DNA of 52,185 nucleotides from Dietzia timorensis (GCF_020742175.1 NZ_DYXM01000142.1:1-52185); one strand, 5' to 3'. Shown: positions 34,697 through 43,192, numbered from the stretch's first letter. Notes: generated from the letters alone by a model not told the origin. Made by a program: numbers and translations.

Positions 34697-34708
34697 GAAG
34701 GGCGTTGT
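34669..34708. terminator. Bidirectional terminator between moaB2 and mscL
   Basis: ACAACGCCCT (34669-34678) pairs with AGGGCGTTGT (34699-34708), then after one mismatch CTCATC (34680-34685) pairs with GATGAG (34692-34697) around an ACGGTG loop. The 16-bp stem separates convergent genes and overlaps the end of the small ORF. Confidence 0.7.
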
Positions 34709-34757
34709 CCTGTAGGTGGGCTGGGCGGGAAAGCCCGCTTCGCCGTGAGGTGCCGGA

Positions 34758-35186
34758 CTACTCCAGGTTCTGCGGAGCGGCCGGGTCCTTCGGGTGCGCC
34801 AGCGGACGGCCTGCGAGCAGGTCGCGGATCTCGGTGAGCAGCTCGTTGTCGGTGGCCGGAGCTTCGACGCCGTCGTCCTTGGCCATGCGCTCCTTCATCT
34901 TGTTCATCGGAGCGACGAGGATGAAGTACACCACGGCCGCGATGAGCAGGAAGTTGATGGCTGCGGTGATGACCGAGCCGAACTGGAGCGTGGTCTCCGG
35001 GTTGTTGTCGAGGATCTGGTAGCCGAATCCGACCTCGCTATTGCCGCCGAGAAGTGCGACCAACGGATTGACGATGCCCTCGGTGAAAGCGGTAACGATA
35101 GCGGTGAACGCACCGCCGATAACGACTGCAACGGCAAGGTCGATGACATTGCCCTGCATGATGAATTCTTTGAAGCCCTTGAGCAT
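34758..35186 (-). CDS. mscL: Large-conductance mechanosensitive channel MscL
   Basis: 142 residues, the normal length. MLKGFKEFIMQGNVIDLAVAVVIGGAFTAIV is the conserved N-terminal helix and TM1 (GxxIGG gate region); TM2 is ITAAINFLLIAAVVYFILVAPMNK and the cytosolic helix ends near LLTEIRDLLA. GGAGGAG lies just before the ATG. It protects against hypo-osmotic shock in the plasma membrane. Confidence 0.97.
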   Translation of the reverse strand: MLKGFKEFIMQGNVIDLAVAVVIGGAFTAIVTAFTEGIVNPLVALLGGNSEVGFGYQILDNNPETTLQFGSVITAAINFLLIAAVVYFILVAPMNKMKERMAKDDGVEAPATDNELLTEIRDLLAGRPLAHPKDPAAPQNLE

Positions 35187-35237
35187 GACTCTCCTCCATA
35201 GAAGCGAAGCAGCCCGGAAGCTGGGCGCTTTGCACCG

Positions 35238-35266
35238 AATTAACCTATCGCTCGGGACATTATCAA
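35238..35266 (-). promoter_or_regulatory. Promoter of mscL
   Basis: On the minus strand TTGATA (35266-35261) and TTAATT (35243-35238) are 17 bp apart, upstream of the mscL ATG at 35186. Confidence 0.5.
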
Positions 35267-35324
35267 TATCTGGCCTTGACCGGCTAGGAAAATTGCCTAC
35301 TTAAACAAGGTTTCTCTAAGTGTT

Positions 35325-36020
35325 CTATTCCACCAGAACGAGGATTACAGGGCTCTCGACGGCAGCTGCGGCGACAGCCGGGGCGTCACCGGTGGGCACC
35401 TGAATGGCGACCGTACCAGCAGATTCACCACGAGAATCACGCGGAACTTCCTTCACTTTCGCCCCAGTGGCAATGGCCTGATTCGCTTCTCCTCCCGGGC
35501 CGGGCGTGGACGAAAAAATATCGACGACTGCCCCCGGATGCAGCATCGCGAGCGTGCCCTTGTCGGGGACGGGGATCGACACGGTGCGCACCTCGTCGGA
35601 ACCTCGTTCTTCGGGAACGTCGAGGCGAGAGGCGGTGAGAATTTCGCCCTCACCCATCGCGGACGCGAGTACCCGCTCCTCGATTTCAGTCCACGACAAC
35701 AGCGCCGACGCAGGGACCAACGAGCCCGGAGCCTCGACCTCGCGCACATCGGCGGGGACAAGGGGGTGGCCCTCGCCGAGATCTGCGGCGGCGACGAGCA
35801 CCGTCGCCGTGTCCAGCCGGTCGCGGACGAATAGTGCGGCCGCGAGGAGAACAAGCAGGACCGCACCGATGGAGCGCAGACGGCGCCGTGAGCGCCACGA
35901 ATCGAGGGAGCCGACGGGAGAAGCGGAGAGTGCGCCGGGGCGCGGAGTTGAGGAACGTTCGAAATTGCCCCGGCCGGAGCCGGGCGTGCGGACGGATCCG
36001 GAAGTGGGCACGGAAGACAC
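35325..36020 (-). CDS. SAF-domain membrane protein (CpaB/RcpC-like)
   Basis: 231 residues. A Pro/Ser-rich cytosolic start is followed by one transmembrane helix (SIGAVLLVLLAAALFV, about 51-66), then a SAF domain (VLVAAADLGEGHPLVPADVREVEAP) and a RcpC/CpaB-type region with RTVSIPVPDKGTLAMLHPGAVVDIFSS. The family guides Flp pilus assembly in other bacteria, but no tad genes are near. It occupies the place of mycobacterial Rv0987-0990-type genes beside mscL. GTG start. Confidence 0.75.
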   Translation of the reverse strand: MSSVPTSGSVRTPGSGRGNFERSSTPRPGALSASPVGSLDSWRSRRRLRSIGAVLLVLLAAALFVRDRLDTATVLVAAADLGEGHPLVPADVREVEAPGSLVPASALLSWTEIEERVLASAMGEGEILTASRLDVPEERGSDEVRTVSIPVPDKGTLAMLHPGAVVDIFSSTPGPGGEANQAIATGAKVKEVPRDSRGESAGTVAIQVPTGDAPAVAAAAVESPVILVLVE

Positions 36021-36184
36021 CTTCGGTAGGGAAGCTGGGCCGAACGCGGAGGGCGCGCTCGCCTGCGACTGTATGCAGCATCCCCTGCGGAAAAGGGCCG
36101 CAGAACGGCAGCGAAATCAACCGCTGTGGATAACCGAAGGTCTGTGGATCGCCGGCGCACTGAGCGCCGGCGGAGGAGGAATTG

Positions 36185-36550
36185 TTAGGAACCCGAGCTC
36201 GAGTTCGTCGTGGATTTCGACGACGAAGCGCCGGCGGAACCGGAGCTGCCGGACGAGTTCGAGCCCTTCGACTCCTTGGACGACGAGGACGAGGACTCGG
36301 ACGACGAAGAGGATGAAGAACCTCCGGCGTCAGAGGTGGATCCCGACGAGGAACCGGAATTCGAGTTCGAAGCGGCGCGGCTGTCGTTGCGGTAGAAGCC
36401 CGAACCCTTGAATGTGATGCCGACGGAATTGAACAGCTTGCGCAGGGAGCCGCCGCAATTCGGGCATTCCGTGAGCGAGGCGTCGCTGAACTCCTGACGG
36501 ATGTCGAACGCCGTCTCGCAGTCGCGGCACTTGTACGAATACATCGGCAT
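36185..36550 (-). CDS. FmdB-family zinc ribbon protein with serine-rich tail
   Basis: 121 residues. Residues 1-45 are the FmdB regulatory zinc ribbon: MPMYSYKCRDC and LTECPNCGG give two CxxC pairs, then ITFKGSGFYRND. Residues 60-121 are mostly Ser with Gly, Lys, Glu and Ala, surely disordered. The mycobacterial homologue Rv0991c has been described as a redox-regulated chaperone-like protein with a similar disordered tail. The ATG at 36550 gives the usual MPxYxYxC start. Confidence 0.88.
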   Translation of the reverse strand: MPMYSYKCRDCETAFDIRQEFSDASLTECPNCGGSLRKLFNSVGITFKGSGFYRNDSRAASNSNSGSSSGSTSDAGGSSSSSSSESSSSSSKESKGSNSSGSSGSAGASSSKSTTNSSSGS

Positions 36551-36642
36551 GGTGAGGTCAACCCCTGCTTTCCTGAAATCCCGTGTGTGCGTGAGCCCGC
36601 GGAGAACCCTACGCTCCGACGAGAAACGAACCGTTGCCGATT

Positions 36643-37269
36643 TTATTCCCCTCGGCCGCCGGCGGGAAATCGGCGTACGCCTTCCTCGGTGATCACGGCG
36701 TCGACGGAACGATCGTGGGGTTCGACGGGGACGCTGTCGAGAACGTCGGCGGCGTCGAGAACGCACACCAACAATGCATCGGGGCGCGCGGCGGGGAGCG
36801 TCTGGTCGTAGAAACCCCCGCCCCGGCCGAGGCGCAGGCCGGTCGTGCTCACCGCGACGGCCGGCACCACGACGACGTCGGCTTCCGCGATGGCATCCGT
36901 GCCGAGCCGCGGCCCCGAGGGCTCGCCGATCCCGAAGCGCCCGGGGCGCAGGTCGGACAGCGAGCGAAATTCCGCCCAGTCCAGCGGGCCGGACTCTCCC
37001 GTGACCGGAAGCAGTACACGGGCTCCGGCGTCGGCGAGCGTCGCCGGCAGGTCGGTGCCGCCCGCCTCGCCGAAGGCGGGGACGTAGGCACAGATCGTCG
37101 CAGGCTGACGGAGGGCGCCGACGAATTCGATGAGGCGCCGGCGAATGGCGGCGTCATTGGCGGAGCGGAGCGTCGACGTCATCCCCGAACGACGCTCTGC
37201 GACCGCGGCGCGGACGGACTTCTTGGCGGCGACGAGGGCGGAATCTGCCCGGCCTGGCGAACCATTCAC
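36643..37269 (-). CDS. 5-formyltetrahydrofolate cyclo-ligase
   Basis: 208-residue ATP-dependent enzyme returning 5-formyl-THF to 5,10-methenyl-THF. Seen: K(S)VRAAVAERR nucleotide-binding start, VPAVAVSTTGLRLGRGGGFYDQTL with the family glycine motif, and HDRSVDAVITEEGVRR at the end. GTG start. It diverges from galU with about 100 bp between, as in mycobacteria. Confidence 0.93.
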   Translation of the reverse strand: MNGSPGRADSALVAAKKSVRAAVAERRSGMTSTLRSANDAAIRRRLIEFVGALRQPATICAYVPAFGEAGGTDLPATLADAGARVLLPVTGESGPLDWAEFRSLSDLRPGRFGIGEPSGPRLGTDAIAEADVVVVPAVAVSTTGLRLGRGGGFYDQTLPAARPDALLVCVLDAADVLDSVPVEPHDRSVDAVITEEGVRRFPAGGRGE

Positions 37270-37368
37270 GCCCCGAGCCTAAGCCAGCGCGCGGCGGCGG
37301 TGGGCAAGTGGCGGGAAAAATCCGCGCGCCTGAATGGGCGGCGCACGGCAAATAGTTATGCTGGCGCC

Positions 37369-38274
37369 ATGACTTCAACGGATCTTCCATCCGGAAACGC
37401 CCAGTTCGCAACGGCAGTGGTGCCAGCGGCCGGCCTCGGCACGCGTTTCCTGCCTGCGACGAAAACGGTGCCGAAGGAGCTACTTCCCGTCGTCGACACC
37501 CCGGGGATCGAGCTCATTGCCGAGGAAGCGGCGGCAGCGGGAGCGCATCGTCTGGCGATCATCACCTCCGAGCGCAAGGTCGGCGTGATGGCCCACTTCT
37601 CCGAAGATCCGACACTTGAGGGTACCCTGGAGCGGCGCGGCAAGGACGTGCTGCTGCACAAGGTCCAGCGCGCGCCCGGGCTGATCGAGGTCGAATCCGT
37701 GCGCCAGGAGCGGCCCCTCGGCCTCGGCCACGCGATCGGGCAGGTCGAGCAGATCCTCGACCCCGAGGAGCAGGCCGTTGCGGTACTGCTGCCCGACGAC
37801 CTCGTGCTCCCGATGGGCGTGCTCGAGCGGATGTCCGAGGTGCGCGCCGAGTTCGGCGGGACCGTGCTGTGCGCGTTCGAGGTCCCCGGCGAGGAGGTCT
37901 CCTCTTACGGTGTCTTCGCGACCGAGGACACCGACAACCCGTCCGTCAAGCGCGTGACGGGCATGGTGGAAAAGCCCGCCCGAGAGGACGCGCCCTCGAA
38001 CCTCGCGGCTGCGGGGCGCTACCTGCTCGACCGCGCGATCTTCGACGCGCTGCGCGCCATCGAGCCGGGCGCCGGAGGCGAATACCAGGTCACCGACGCG
38101 ATCGCGAAGCTCATCGAGGACGGCCACCCGGTGCATGTTGTCGTGCACGACGGCACCCGCCACGACCTTGGTAACCCGGGCGGATACATCAAGGCGTGCG
38201 TCGATTTCGCGCTGCAGTCGGATGCCTACGGAGCCGAACTGCGCACGTGGCTCGGCTCCCGCCTGGACTCCTAG
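37369..38274 (+). CDS. galU: UTP--glucose-1-phosphate uridylyltransferase
   Basis: 301 residues. AVVPAAGLGTRFLPATKTVP is the nucleotide-binding signature with catalytic Lys; VLLPDDLVL and GGEYQVTDAI follow. Makes UDP-glucose for cell-wall and trehalose synthesis. No ribosome site precedes the ATG, and a -10-like TAGTTA lies about 10 bases upstream, so translation from a near-leaderless mRNA is likely. moeA-like gene follows after 76 bp. Confidence 0.95.
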   Translation: MTSTDLPSGNAQFATAVVPAAGLGTRFLPATKTVPKELLPVVDTPGIELIAEEAAAAGAHRLAIITSERKVGVMAHFSEDPTLEGTLERRGKDVLLHKVQRAPGLIEVESVRQERPLGLGHAIGQVEQILDPEEQAVAVLLPDDLVLPMGVLERMSEVRAEFGGTVLCAFEVPGEEVSSYGVFATEDTDNPSVKRVTGMVEKPAREDAPSNLAAAGRYLLDRAIFDALRAIEPGAGGEYQVTDAIAKLIEDGHPVHVVVHDGTRHDLGNPGGYIKACVDFALQSDAYGAELRTWLGSRLDS

Positions 38275-38350
38275 GCCACTCCCGCCCGCGCCCCGGCCGG
38301 ACCGATCCGGCCACCGACACCGATCATCAGGACGAAGACGAGGACGACAC

Positions 38351-39763
38351 ATGCGTTCGGTCGCTGACCAGCTAGCGGAGGTAACCGCCGCCGCCATGAG
38401 CCCGCGCCCCGTGCGCGTGGGAATCTTCGATGCCCTCGGCCTGCTGTGCGCCGAGGAAGTGGTGGCCGAGCGCGCATTGCCATCCTTCGACCAGGCCGCG
38501 ATCGACGGTTACGCCGTCCGTTCTGTCGACCTCGTGCCGACGCAACCCGCGGCCGTGCGGCAGGACCATATCGCCGATGACGGAGGAGCCGATGATCCCC
38601 AAGAGCCCGGAGCCGATGGCGACGATCCTTCGGACGAGGAGTCGGCCGGCGACGTCGAGGGCGAGGACGCCGCGACCGGCGACGTTGCCTCGAATCGGCA
38701 GCCCGCCGGCGGATCCGGGCTTCGCGCGCTCTCGGTCGTCGGGCAGACGATGGCCGGATCCGCCGCGGCCGGCGGGATGAGCGCACTGCAGTGCGTGCGC
38801 GTCGACACGGGCGCGCCGCTGCCGACCATCGCGGACGCGGTGCTGCCGCTCAACTGGGCCACCGAACGCCAGGGCGACCGCGCCCTCGAGATCGACGTGC
38901 GGCGCCGCGTGCTCTCCGGACAGTTCGTGCGGCGCGTCGGCGACGACGTCCAGCCCGGCGATGTCGCCGTGCGCCAGGGCGCCGTGATCGGCTCAGCGCA
39001 GGTCGGCCTGCTCGCCTCGGTGGGGCGCTCACGCGTCCTCGTACACCCGAAGCCGCGCGTGGCGATCATCTCCATCGGCGACGAGCTCGTCGACATCGAC
39101 CGCGAGACCGCCCCGGGCCAGGTGTACGACGTGACCAGCTACGCGCTGGCCGCGGCCGCCCAGGACGCCGGCGCCGACGTGCACCGCGTCGGCATCGTCT
39201 CCACCGAGCCGTCCCGCTTCCGCGAGGTGCTCGCCGAGCAGCTCATGCGCTCGGAAATCGTGGTGATCTCCGGGGCCGTCGGAGGCGAGGCCACCTCCCG
39301 CGCCCGCCAGGTGATCCGCGAATTCGGCACCCTCGATCTCTACCGCGCGGCGATGCACCCCGGATCGGTGCAGGGCTTCGGCCGCCTCGGCCGCGACGAG
39401 GTCCCCACCTTCCTTCTGCCCACCAACGCGGCCAGTGCGCTCGTGGTTTTCGAGGTCATGGTCCGGCCACTGGTGCGCATCTCGCTCGGCAAACGCCAAT
39501 CGGCGCGCCGCACGGTGCTCGCCCGCACGATCGCACCCATTACCTCCGTAGAGGGTCGGCACGGGTACCTACGTGGCCAGCTCATGCGCGACGACGAAAC
39601 CGGCCAATACCTCGTGCGCGCCTTCGGCGGCGCCGACGGCGCGTCCACGCACCTCCTCGCGGCGCTGGCCGAGGCCAACTGCCTCGTGTCGATCCCGGAG
39701 GAGACCGTGCACGTGCGGGCCGGCGAAGAGGTCGAAGTCATGTTCCTGGCTCAGCGTGGGTAG
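38351..39763 (+). CDS. glp: MoeA/gephyrin-like protein Glp (MoeA1), degenerate active site
   Basis: 470 residues, longer than the usual 400-420 because of an acidic insert at 76-112. The MoeA fold is clear: FDQAAIDGYAV (46-55), RRVGDDVQPGD, PRVAIISIGDEL and C-terminal domain IV. The molybdate-insertion motifs are altered: SGAVGGEATS (307-316) replaces SGGVS-GEAD, MHPGSV (335-340) replaces KPGK, and LLPTNAASA replaces GLPGNPVS. In corynebacteria the equivalent protein, Glp, binds FtsZ and the membrane receptor GLPR to coordinate division. The glpR-like gene two positions downstream supports the same role here. Confidence 0.85.
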   Translation: MRSVADQLAEVTAAAMSPRPVRVGIFDALGLLCAEEVVAERALPSFDQAAIDGYAVRSVDLVPTQPAAVRQDHIADDGGADDPQEPGADGDDPSDEESAGDVEGEDAATGDVASNRQPAGGSGLRALSVVGQTMAGSAAAGGMSALQCVRVDTGAPLPTIADAVLPLNWATERQGDRALEIDVRRRVLSGQFVRRVGDDVQPGDVAVRQGAVIGSAQVGLLASVGRSRVLVHPKPRVAIISIGDELVDIDRETAPGQVYDVTSYALAAAAQDAGADVHRVGIVSTEPSRFREVLAEQLMRSEIVVISGAVGGEATSRARQVIREFGTLDLYRAAMHPGSVQGFGRLGRDEVPTFLLPTNAASALVVFEVMVRPLVRISLGKRQSARRTVLARTIAPITSVEGRHGYLRGQLMRDDETGQYLVRAFGGADGASTHLLAALAEANCLVSIPEETVHVRAGEEVEVMFLAQRG

Positions 39764-39778
39764 GGAAGGCGGCGCCCG

Positions 39779-40489
39779 GTGGATGCCGAACGCAGGCTAT
39801 CCGGGGCGAGAGACCCGATGAGTGGGGGAGTCCTGGGAAATTCGTCGTCCGCCGTCATGACCAAGGCCATGCCGCTGCCGAGCGCGCTCCTGAACGTCGG
39901 GGGAGCGCGGGTCCATCTTCGCGAACCGTCGAAGAAGGACGCTGCCGAATGGGCGCGCCTGCGTCGCGCGGGACGTGCGCACCTTGAGCCGTGGGAACCG
40001 CAGATCACCGAGCAGTGGGACACCGCTTACCAGCCGAGGCGCTGGAAGCGGATCGTGCGCGCGCAACGCGAAGCGCGCAAGGCCGGCACCGCCCTTCCCA
40101 TGGTGATCGACGTCGACGGACGCTTTGCCGGTGAGGCGACGATCGGCGGGATCGTGCGCGGAGCGAACCAGTCGGCGTGGCTCGGCTACTGGATCGGGCA
40201 CGAATACACCGGGTCCGGGATCGGATCGGCGGCAGTGGCACTCGCCGTGGACATCGCCTTCGATTCGGTGCGCGTGCAGCGCCTCGAGGCCACGGTAAAG
40301 CCCGATAATCTCGCCTCCCTCGCGGTGCTGCGGCGCGCCGGGTTCCTGGAGGAGGGGCGGCTGCGTAACTATCTGCGAATCGGTGGCGCCCGCCGGGACC
40401 ATCTCCTCTTCGCGGCGCTCGATTCGGAGCGGGTCATGCCCGTGGTCAAGGATCTGGTGATCAGCGGACGCGCCGCCTACGCGAAGTAA
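39779..40489 (+). CDS. rimJ: GNAT acetyltransferase, RimJ/RimL type
   Basis: 236 residues from the GTG at 39779, which has AGGGAAGG upstream; ATGs at 39818 and 39857 are alternatives and the latter gives the more typical length. Family marks are VHLREPSKKDAAEW, WLGYWIGHEYTGSGIGSAAVALAVD (acetyl-CoA loop) and LEATVKPDNLASLAVLRRAGF. Acts on protein N-termini in RimJ/RimL relatives; the target is unknown. It lies 15 nt after glp, matching Rv0995. Confidence 0.88.
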   Translation: MDAERRLSGARDPMSGGVLGNSSSAVMTKAMPLPSALLNVGGARVHLREPSKKDAAEWARLRRAGRAHLEPWEPQITEQWDTAYQPRRWKRIVRAQREARKAGTALPMVIDVDGRFAGEATIGGIVRGANQSAWLGYWIGHEYTGSGIGSAAVALAVDIAFDSVRVQRLEATVKPDNLASLAVLRRAGFLEEGRLRNYLRIGGARRDHLLFAALDSERVMPVVKDLVISGRAAYAK

Positions 40490-40703
40490 GAATTGTTTTC
40501 TTCGCCCCGAGTTCATCGGCGGTAAATCCCTGCGCTATGGGCGCGCAAACCGCCCGCGGTGAACCCAGGAAAAAATAAGGGTGACTTTCCTCTCGCGGGT
40601 GCGGCGTGCCTGCATAGATAGCGGGCGAAGAGCTTCTAGCGTTGGGTCAACGTCGCATCCGGATCGGATGCACAAAGCAAGAACCCACTAGGGAAGGCTT
40701 TAC

Positions 40704-42059
40704 ATGTCGAGCTCGCTCCTCATCGTCGTGCTGGTCGCGGTGTGGCTGTTCGTGCTTGCGCCGATGGCGATCCGCGCACGCAAGCCCATCCGCCGCGCCG
40801 GCGACGGTCTCGCCCAGACTCGCACGCTGCACGCCGGCGGCGGGCGGAAGCTCCAGCCCCGCCGCGGCCGCGTGGCCGTGGCCGCGGAGGACGAGGTCCT
40901 GGACACCGAGCTGTTCGGCATGCCGTCGGGCGAGGGCTCTACCGACGCCGAGCTCGTCGAGGCGGACTCGTGGCTCGCACGCATCGAGGAAGACCACGCT
41001 CGCCACGTCGCCGACAACCGCGCGCTCCGTCTGCGCCGCGCCATCGACACGCGCGAGGCGGCGCCTGTGCCCGAGCGGGTCGTGTCGGCAGGGACGTCGC
41101 CCGCCGACGCCGAGCCGAGCTCGCGCGAAGACATCGCCTCGCTCGCGCGCGCCGAGGGGAACGAACCAGCATCTGTTCCCGAGTCCGAGGCCGAGATCAC
41201 CGCCGACCGCGTGACGGTCGGCCCGAACGAGGTCTCCGCCGCCGAACGCTCCCGCGTGGAAGTGACGGCGACGTTCAGCTCCGACGGTGCCGCAGCGTTC
41301 GACGACGACGTCGAAGCACCGGCATCGGAGAAGGCGACGGCACGATCCGCCGAGACAGTGCCCGCGGAGCCGCAGGCCGAATCCGAGACGTTCGTCATCG
41401 ACGGCGAGGTGTTCGACAAGGACACCGAAATCGCCTCGGCCAAGAGCGAGCGACCGCAGACGCTTCGCGAGCGCCACGAGGCGGCTTCCGCCGCGCGCGC
41501 CGCTGCTCGCGAAGCGGACCGCCCGGCCGAGCCCGAGCTCGACGACGCCGACTACGACTTCGTCGAGAAGCGCCGCGGCCGTGGCGTGTACGACCCGCGC
41601 GCCGATCGGGAAGCCGCTGCGGGACGCGCCGTCCGCCGTCAGCGCACGACCCTCGGTTTGCTCGCTTTCGTGATCCTGTTCGCGGTTCTCTCGCTCATCG
41701 TGACCCCGCACCTGTGGGCCGTCACCGCCATCGGCGCCGTGCTTCTGGGCACCTATCTGTGGTTCCTTCGCAAGCAGGTGCGCATGGAGCAGCGCCTGCG
41801 GGCTCGCCGCATCGAGCGGCTGCGGCGCGCGCGCCTTGGCGTCGAATCGCGGCATGACGTCGAGCTGTCCGTGGTCCCGCAGCGGCTGCGGCGCCCCGGC
41901 TCGGTCGTCCTCGAGGTCGACGATGAGGATCCGATCTTCGATCACCTCGAGTCCTCGCGGGCAGCGGTAGCGCAGGAGCGCGAGCTCGTCGGCCGCGAGC
42001 GGGTCCGCTCTCAGCGCAGCGAGCGCGAGCCGCGGGCCGCGAGCCGCCGCGCGGTTTAA
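40704..42059 (+). CDS. glpR: Membrane receptor of Glp (GLPR-like)
   Basis: 451 residues. One N-terminal helix (LLIVVLVAVWLFVLAPMAI, about 5-23), a long charged, mostly disordered cytosolic region (about 30-310) rich in Glu, Asp and Ala, then two adjoining helices (TTLGLLAFVILFAVLSLIV and LWAVTAIGAVLLGTYLWFL, about 314-356) and a basic C-terminus. AGGGAAGG precedes the ATG. Position after glp and rimJ matches Rv0996 and the corynebacterial GLPR, the transmembrane partner that brings Glp to the septum. Sequence in the disordered part is too variable to judge binding. Confidence 0.8.
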   Translation: MSSSLLIVVLVAVWLFVLAPMAIRARKPIRRAGDGLAQTRTLHAGGGRKLQPRRGRVAVAAEDEVLDTELFGMPSGEGSTDAELVEADSWLARIEEDHARHVADNRALRLRRAIDTREAAPVPERVVSAGTSPADAEPSSREDIASLARAEGNEPASVPESEAEITADRVTVGPNEVSAAERSRVEVTATFSSDGAAAFDDDVEAPASEKATARSAETVPAEPQAESETFVIDGEVFDKDTEIASAKSERPQTLRERHEAASAARAAAREADRPAEPELDDADYDFVEKRRGRGVYDPRADREAAAGRAVRRQRTTLGLLAFVILFAVLSLIVTPHLWAVTAIGAVLLGTYLWFLRKQVRMEQRLRARRIERLRRARLGVESRHDVELSVVPQRLRRPGSVVLEVDDEDPIFDHLESSRAAVAQERELVGRERVRSQRSEREPRAASRRAV

Positions 42060-42152
42060 AGCATCCGGGGAGGGCGATTTCCGGTCCGCTCGGGCAGTGG
42101 TGTTACTATGATGGACGCTGCTTGAGAGGGCGGGAAACCCGTTCTCCGGCTA

Positions 42153-42225
42153 GGGGCTATAGCGCAGTTGGTAGCGCGTCTCGTTCGCATCGAGAAGGTC
42201 AGGGGTTCGATTCCCCTTAGCTCCA
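42153..42225 (+). tRNA. tRNA-Ala (anticodon CGC)
   Basis: 73-nt cloverleaf. Acceptor GGGGCTA pairs with TAGCTCC including one G:T; D-arm GCGC...GCGC; anticodon stem TCTCG/CGAGA with loop TTCGCAT, anticodon CGC at 42186-42188; T-arm AGGGG-TTCGATT-CCCCT; discriminator A. CCA is not encoded. Reads GCG alanine codons. Confidence 0.95.
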
Positions 42226-42240
42226 CAATTGAAACTTCGG

Positions 42241-42278
42241 GTAGAGGCCGTTTCCGCCAAGGCGGGGACGGCCTCTAC
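42241..42278 (+). terminator. Terminator after tRNA-Ala
   Basis: GTAGAGGCCGT (42241-42251) pairs with ACGGCCTCTAC (42268-42278), with inner CCGCC/GGCGG around AA. TTCGTTCTT follows. A strong intrinsic terminator 15 bp past the tRNA. Confidence 0.85.
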
Positions 42279-42619
42279 TTCGTTCTTGGGCACAAGTTGG
42301 CCCATCGGCGAGCCAATGCCAGAGCACGGCGGCCTAAGGGTGGGGATCTTCCGTCTAATAGCTCCGCCGTATCGAGACCGGCAGAGCCGCCAGTGGGGTT
42401 CGACTACGTCGTGGCGCTCGCCTATGTCTCGTGTTTCTAGAATGGTGTTGAGGGCGGTTTACCAGTTCGACTCTTTCTCATCGAGCTTGATCGATACGGG
42501 ATTGATTGGCACGTCGCGCTTGCCATGATGCACCGCGCATGAGGCTCGCGTGCATCGGCGATATAGGTTCACTTAGTGGGGCCCACCGGCGACGATGTGG
42601 AAATAGAGGGGGCAGGAAA
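42279..42619. other. Intergenic region after tRNA-Ala
   Basis: 340 bp lower in G+C than the surroundings, without a supported gene. Open frames here overlap the terminator or lack a ribosome site. No repeat of the tRNA 3' end was found by eye, so no integration scar is visible. The promoter of the membrane protein gene at 42620 should lie here. Confidence 0.4.
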
Positions 42620-43120
42620 GTGGCAGGAGAGGCGGAGCGTGAGCACGTGGGCGCGATGCGTCCGAATCGCCTTCCGGCGGTAGCGATGTGGGCACTCGGC
42701 TGGGCGGGGATTTTTGCCGGCGGGCTCGTGGCCGCGGTGACGGATCCGTTGGATGTCTACCGTGGTAGCTGGATGGCCGCATTCTTGGTCCTCGTCGTCG
42801 GGGCCGCGCAAGTGATGATGAGCTGGGCGCGTCGACATTGGGGGACGAGCCGCGCGGCGGCGGGCTGGGCGCAGTGTGCCGCGTGGAATATCGGCAGTGC
42901 AGGCGTTATCGCCGGAACCCTGGCCGAGACGAGCCTCGTCGTGTTCGTGTCTTCAGCCGTGTTGGTCGCCGCTCTGGTTATCGCCTCACTGGATACACGG
43001 AGCGCCCGCAATACCTCCGGTGACGCGCTGCGGCTGCTGGCATATCGCGCGCTGCTTCTGATTCTGGCCGTGAGCATTCCCGTCGGCATGGTGCTGTCCT
43101 ACCTCCGGCACACGGGATAG
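42620..43120 (+). CDS. Four-helix membrane protein of unknown function
   Basis: 166 residues from the GTG at 42620, preceded by GCAGGAAA. Four hydrophobic segments: VAMWALGWAGIFAGGLVAAV, WMAAFLVLVVGAAQVMM, CAAWNIGSAGVIAGTL with VVFVSSAVLVAALVIASL, and LAYRALLLILAVSIPVGMVL. It precedes the second siderophore-interacting gene but an iron box lies between, so it is probably a separate unit. No family was recognised. Confidence 0.65.
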   Translation: MAGEAEREHVGAMRPNRLPAVAMWALGWAGIFAGGLVAAVTDPLDVYRGSWMAAFLVLVVGAAQVMMSWARRHWGTSRAAAGWAQCAAWNIGSAGVIAGTLAETSLVVFVSSAVLVAALVIASLDTRSARNTSGDALRLLAYRALLLILAVSIPVGMVLSYLRHTG

Positions 43121-43173
43121 GCGCGGCGCGGGGGCGCGCGGAGAGCCCGACGTCACATACGAGGTTCCACGTG

Positions 43174-43192
43174 ACAAGATAGGCTCACCTAA
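43174..43192. promoter_or_regulatory. DtxR/IdeR-type iron box before the second SIP gene
   Basis: ACAAGATAGGCTCACCTAA matches the 19-bp consensus at 14 positions, including AGGCT-ACCTAA. It ends 38 bp before the ATG. Confidence 0.7.

Noticed and set aside
42229..42528. 99-residue ORF after tRNA-Ala
   Set aside because: It runs through the tRNA terminator and lacks a ribosome site and coding bias.
42153..42619. tRNA-Ala as an integration site
   Set aside because: No second copy of the tRNA 3' end and no integrase or phage-type gene in the flanking sequence.
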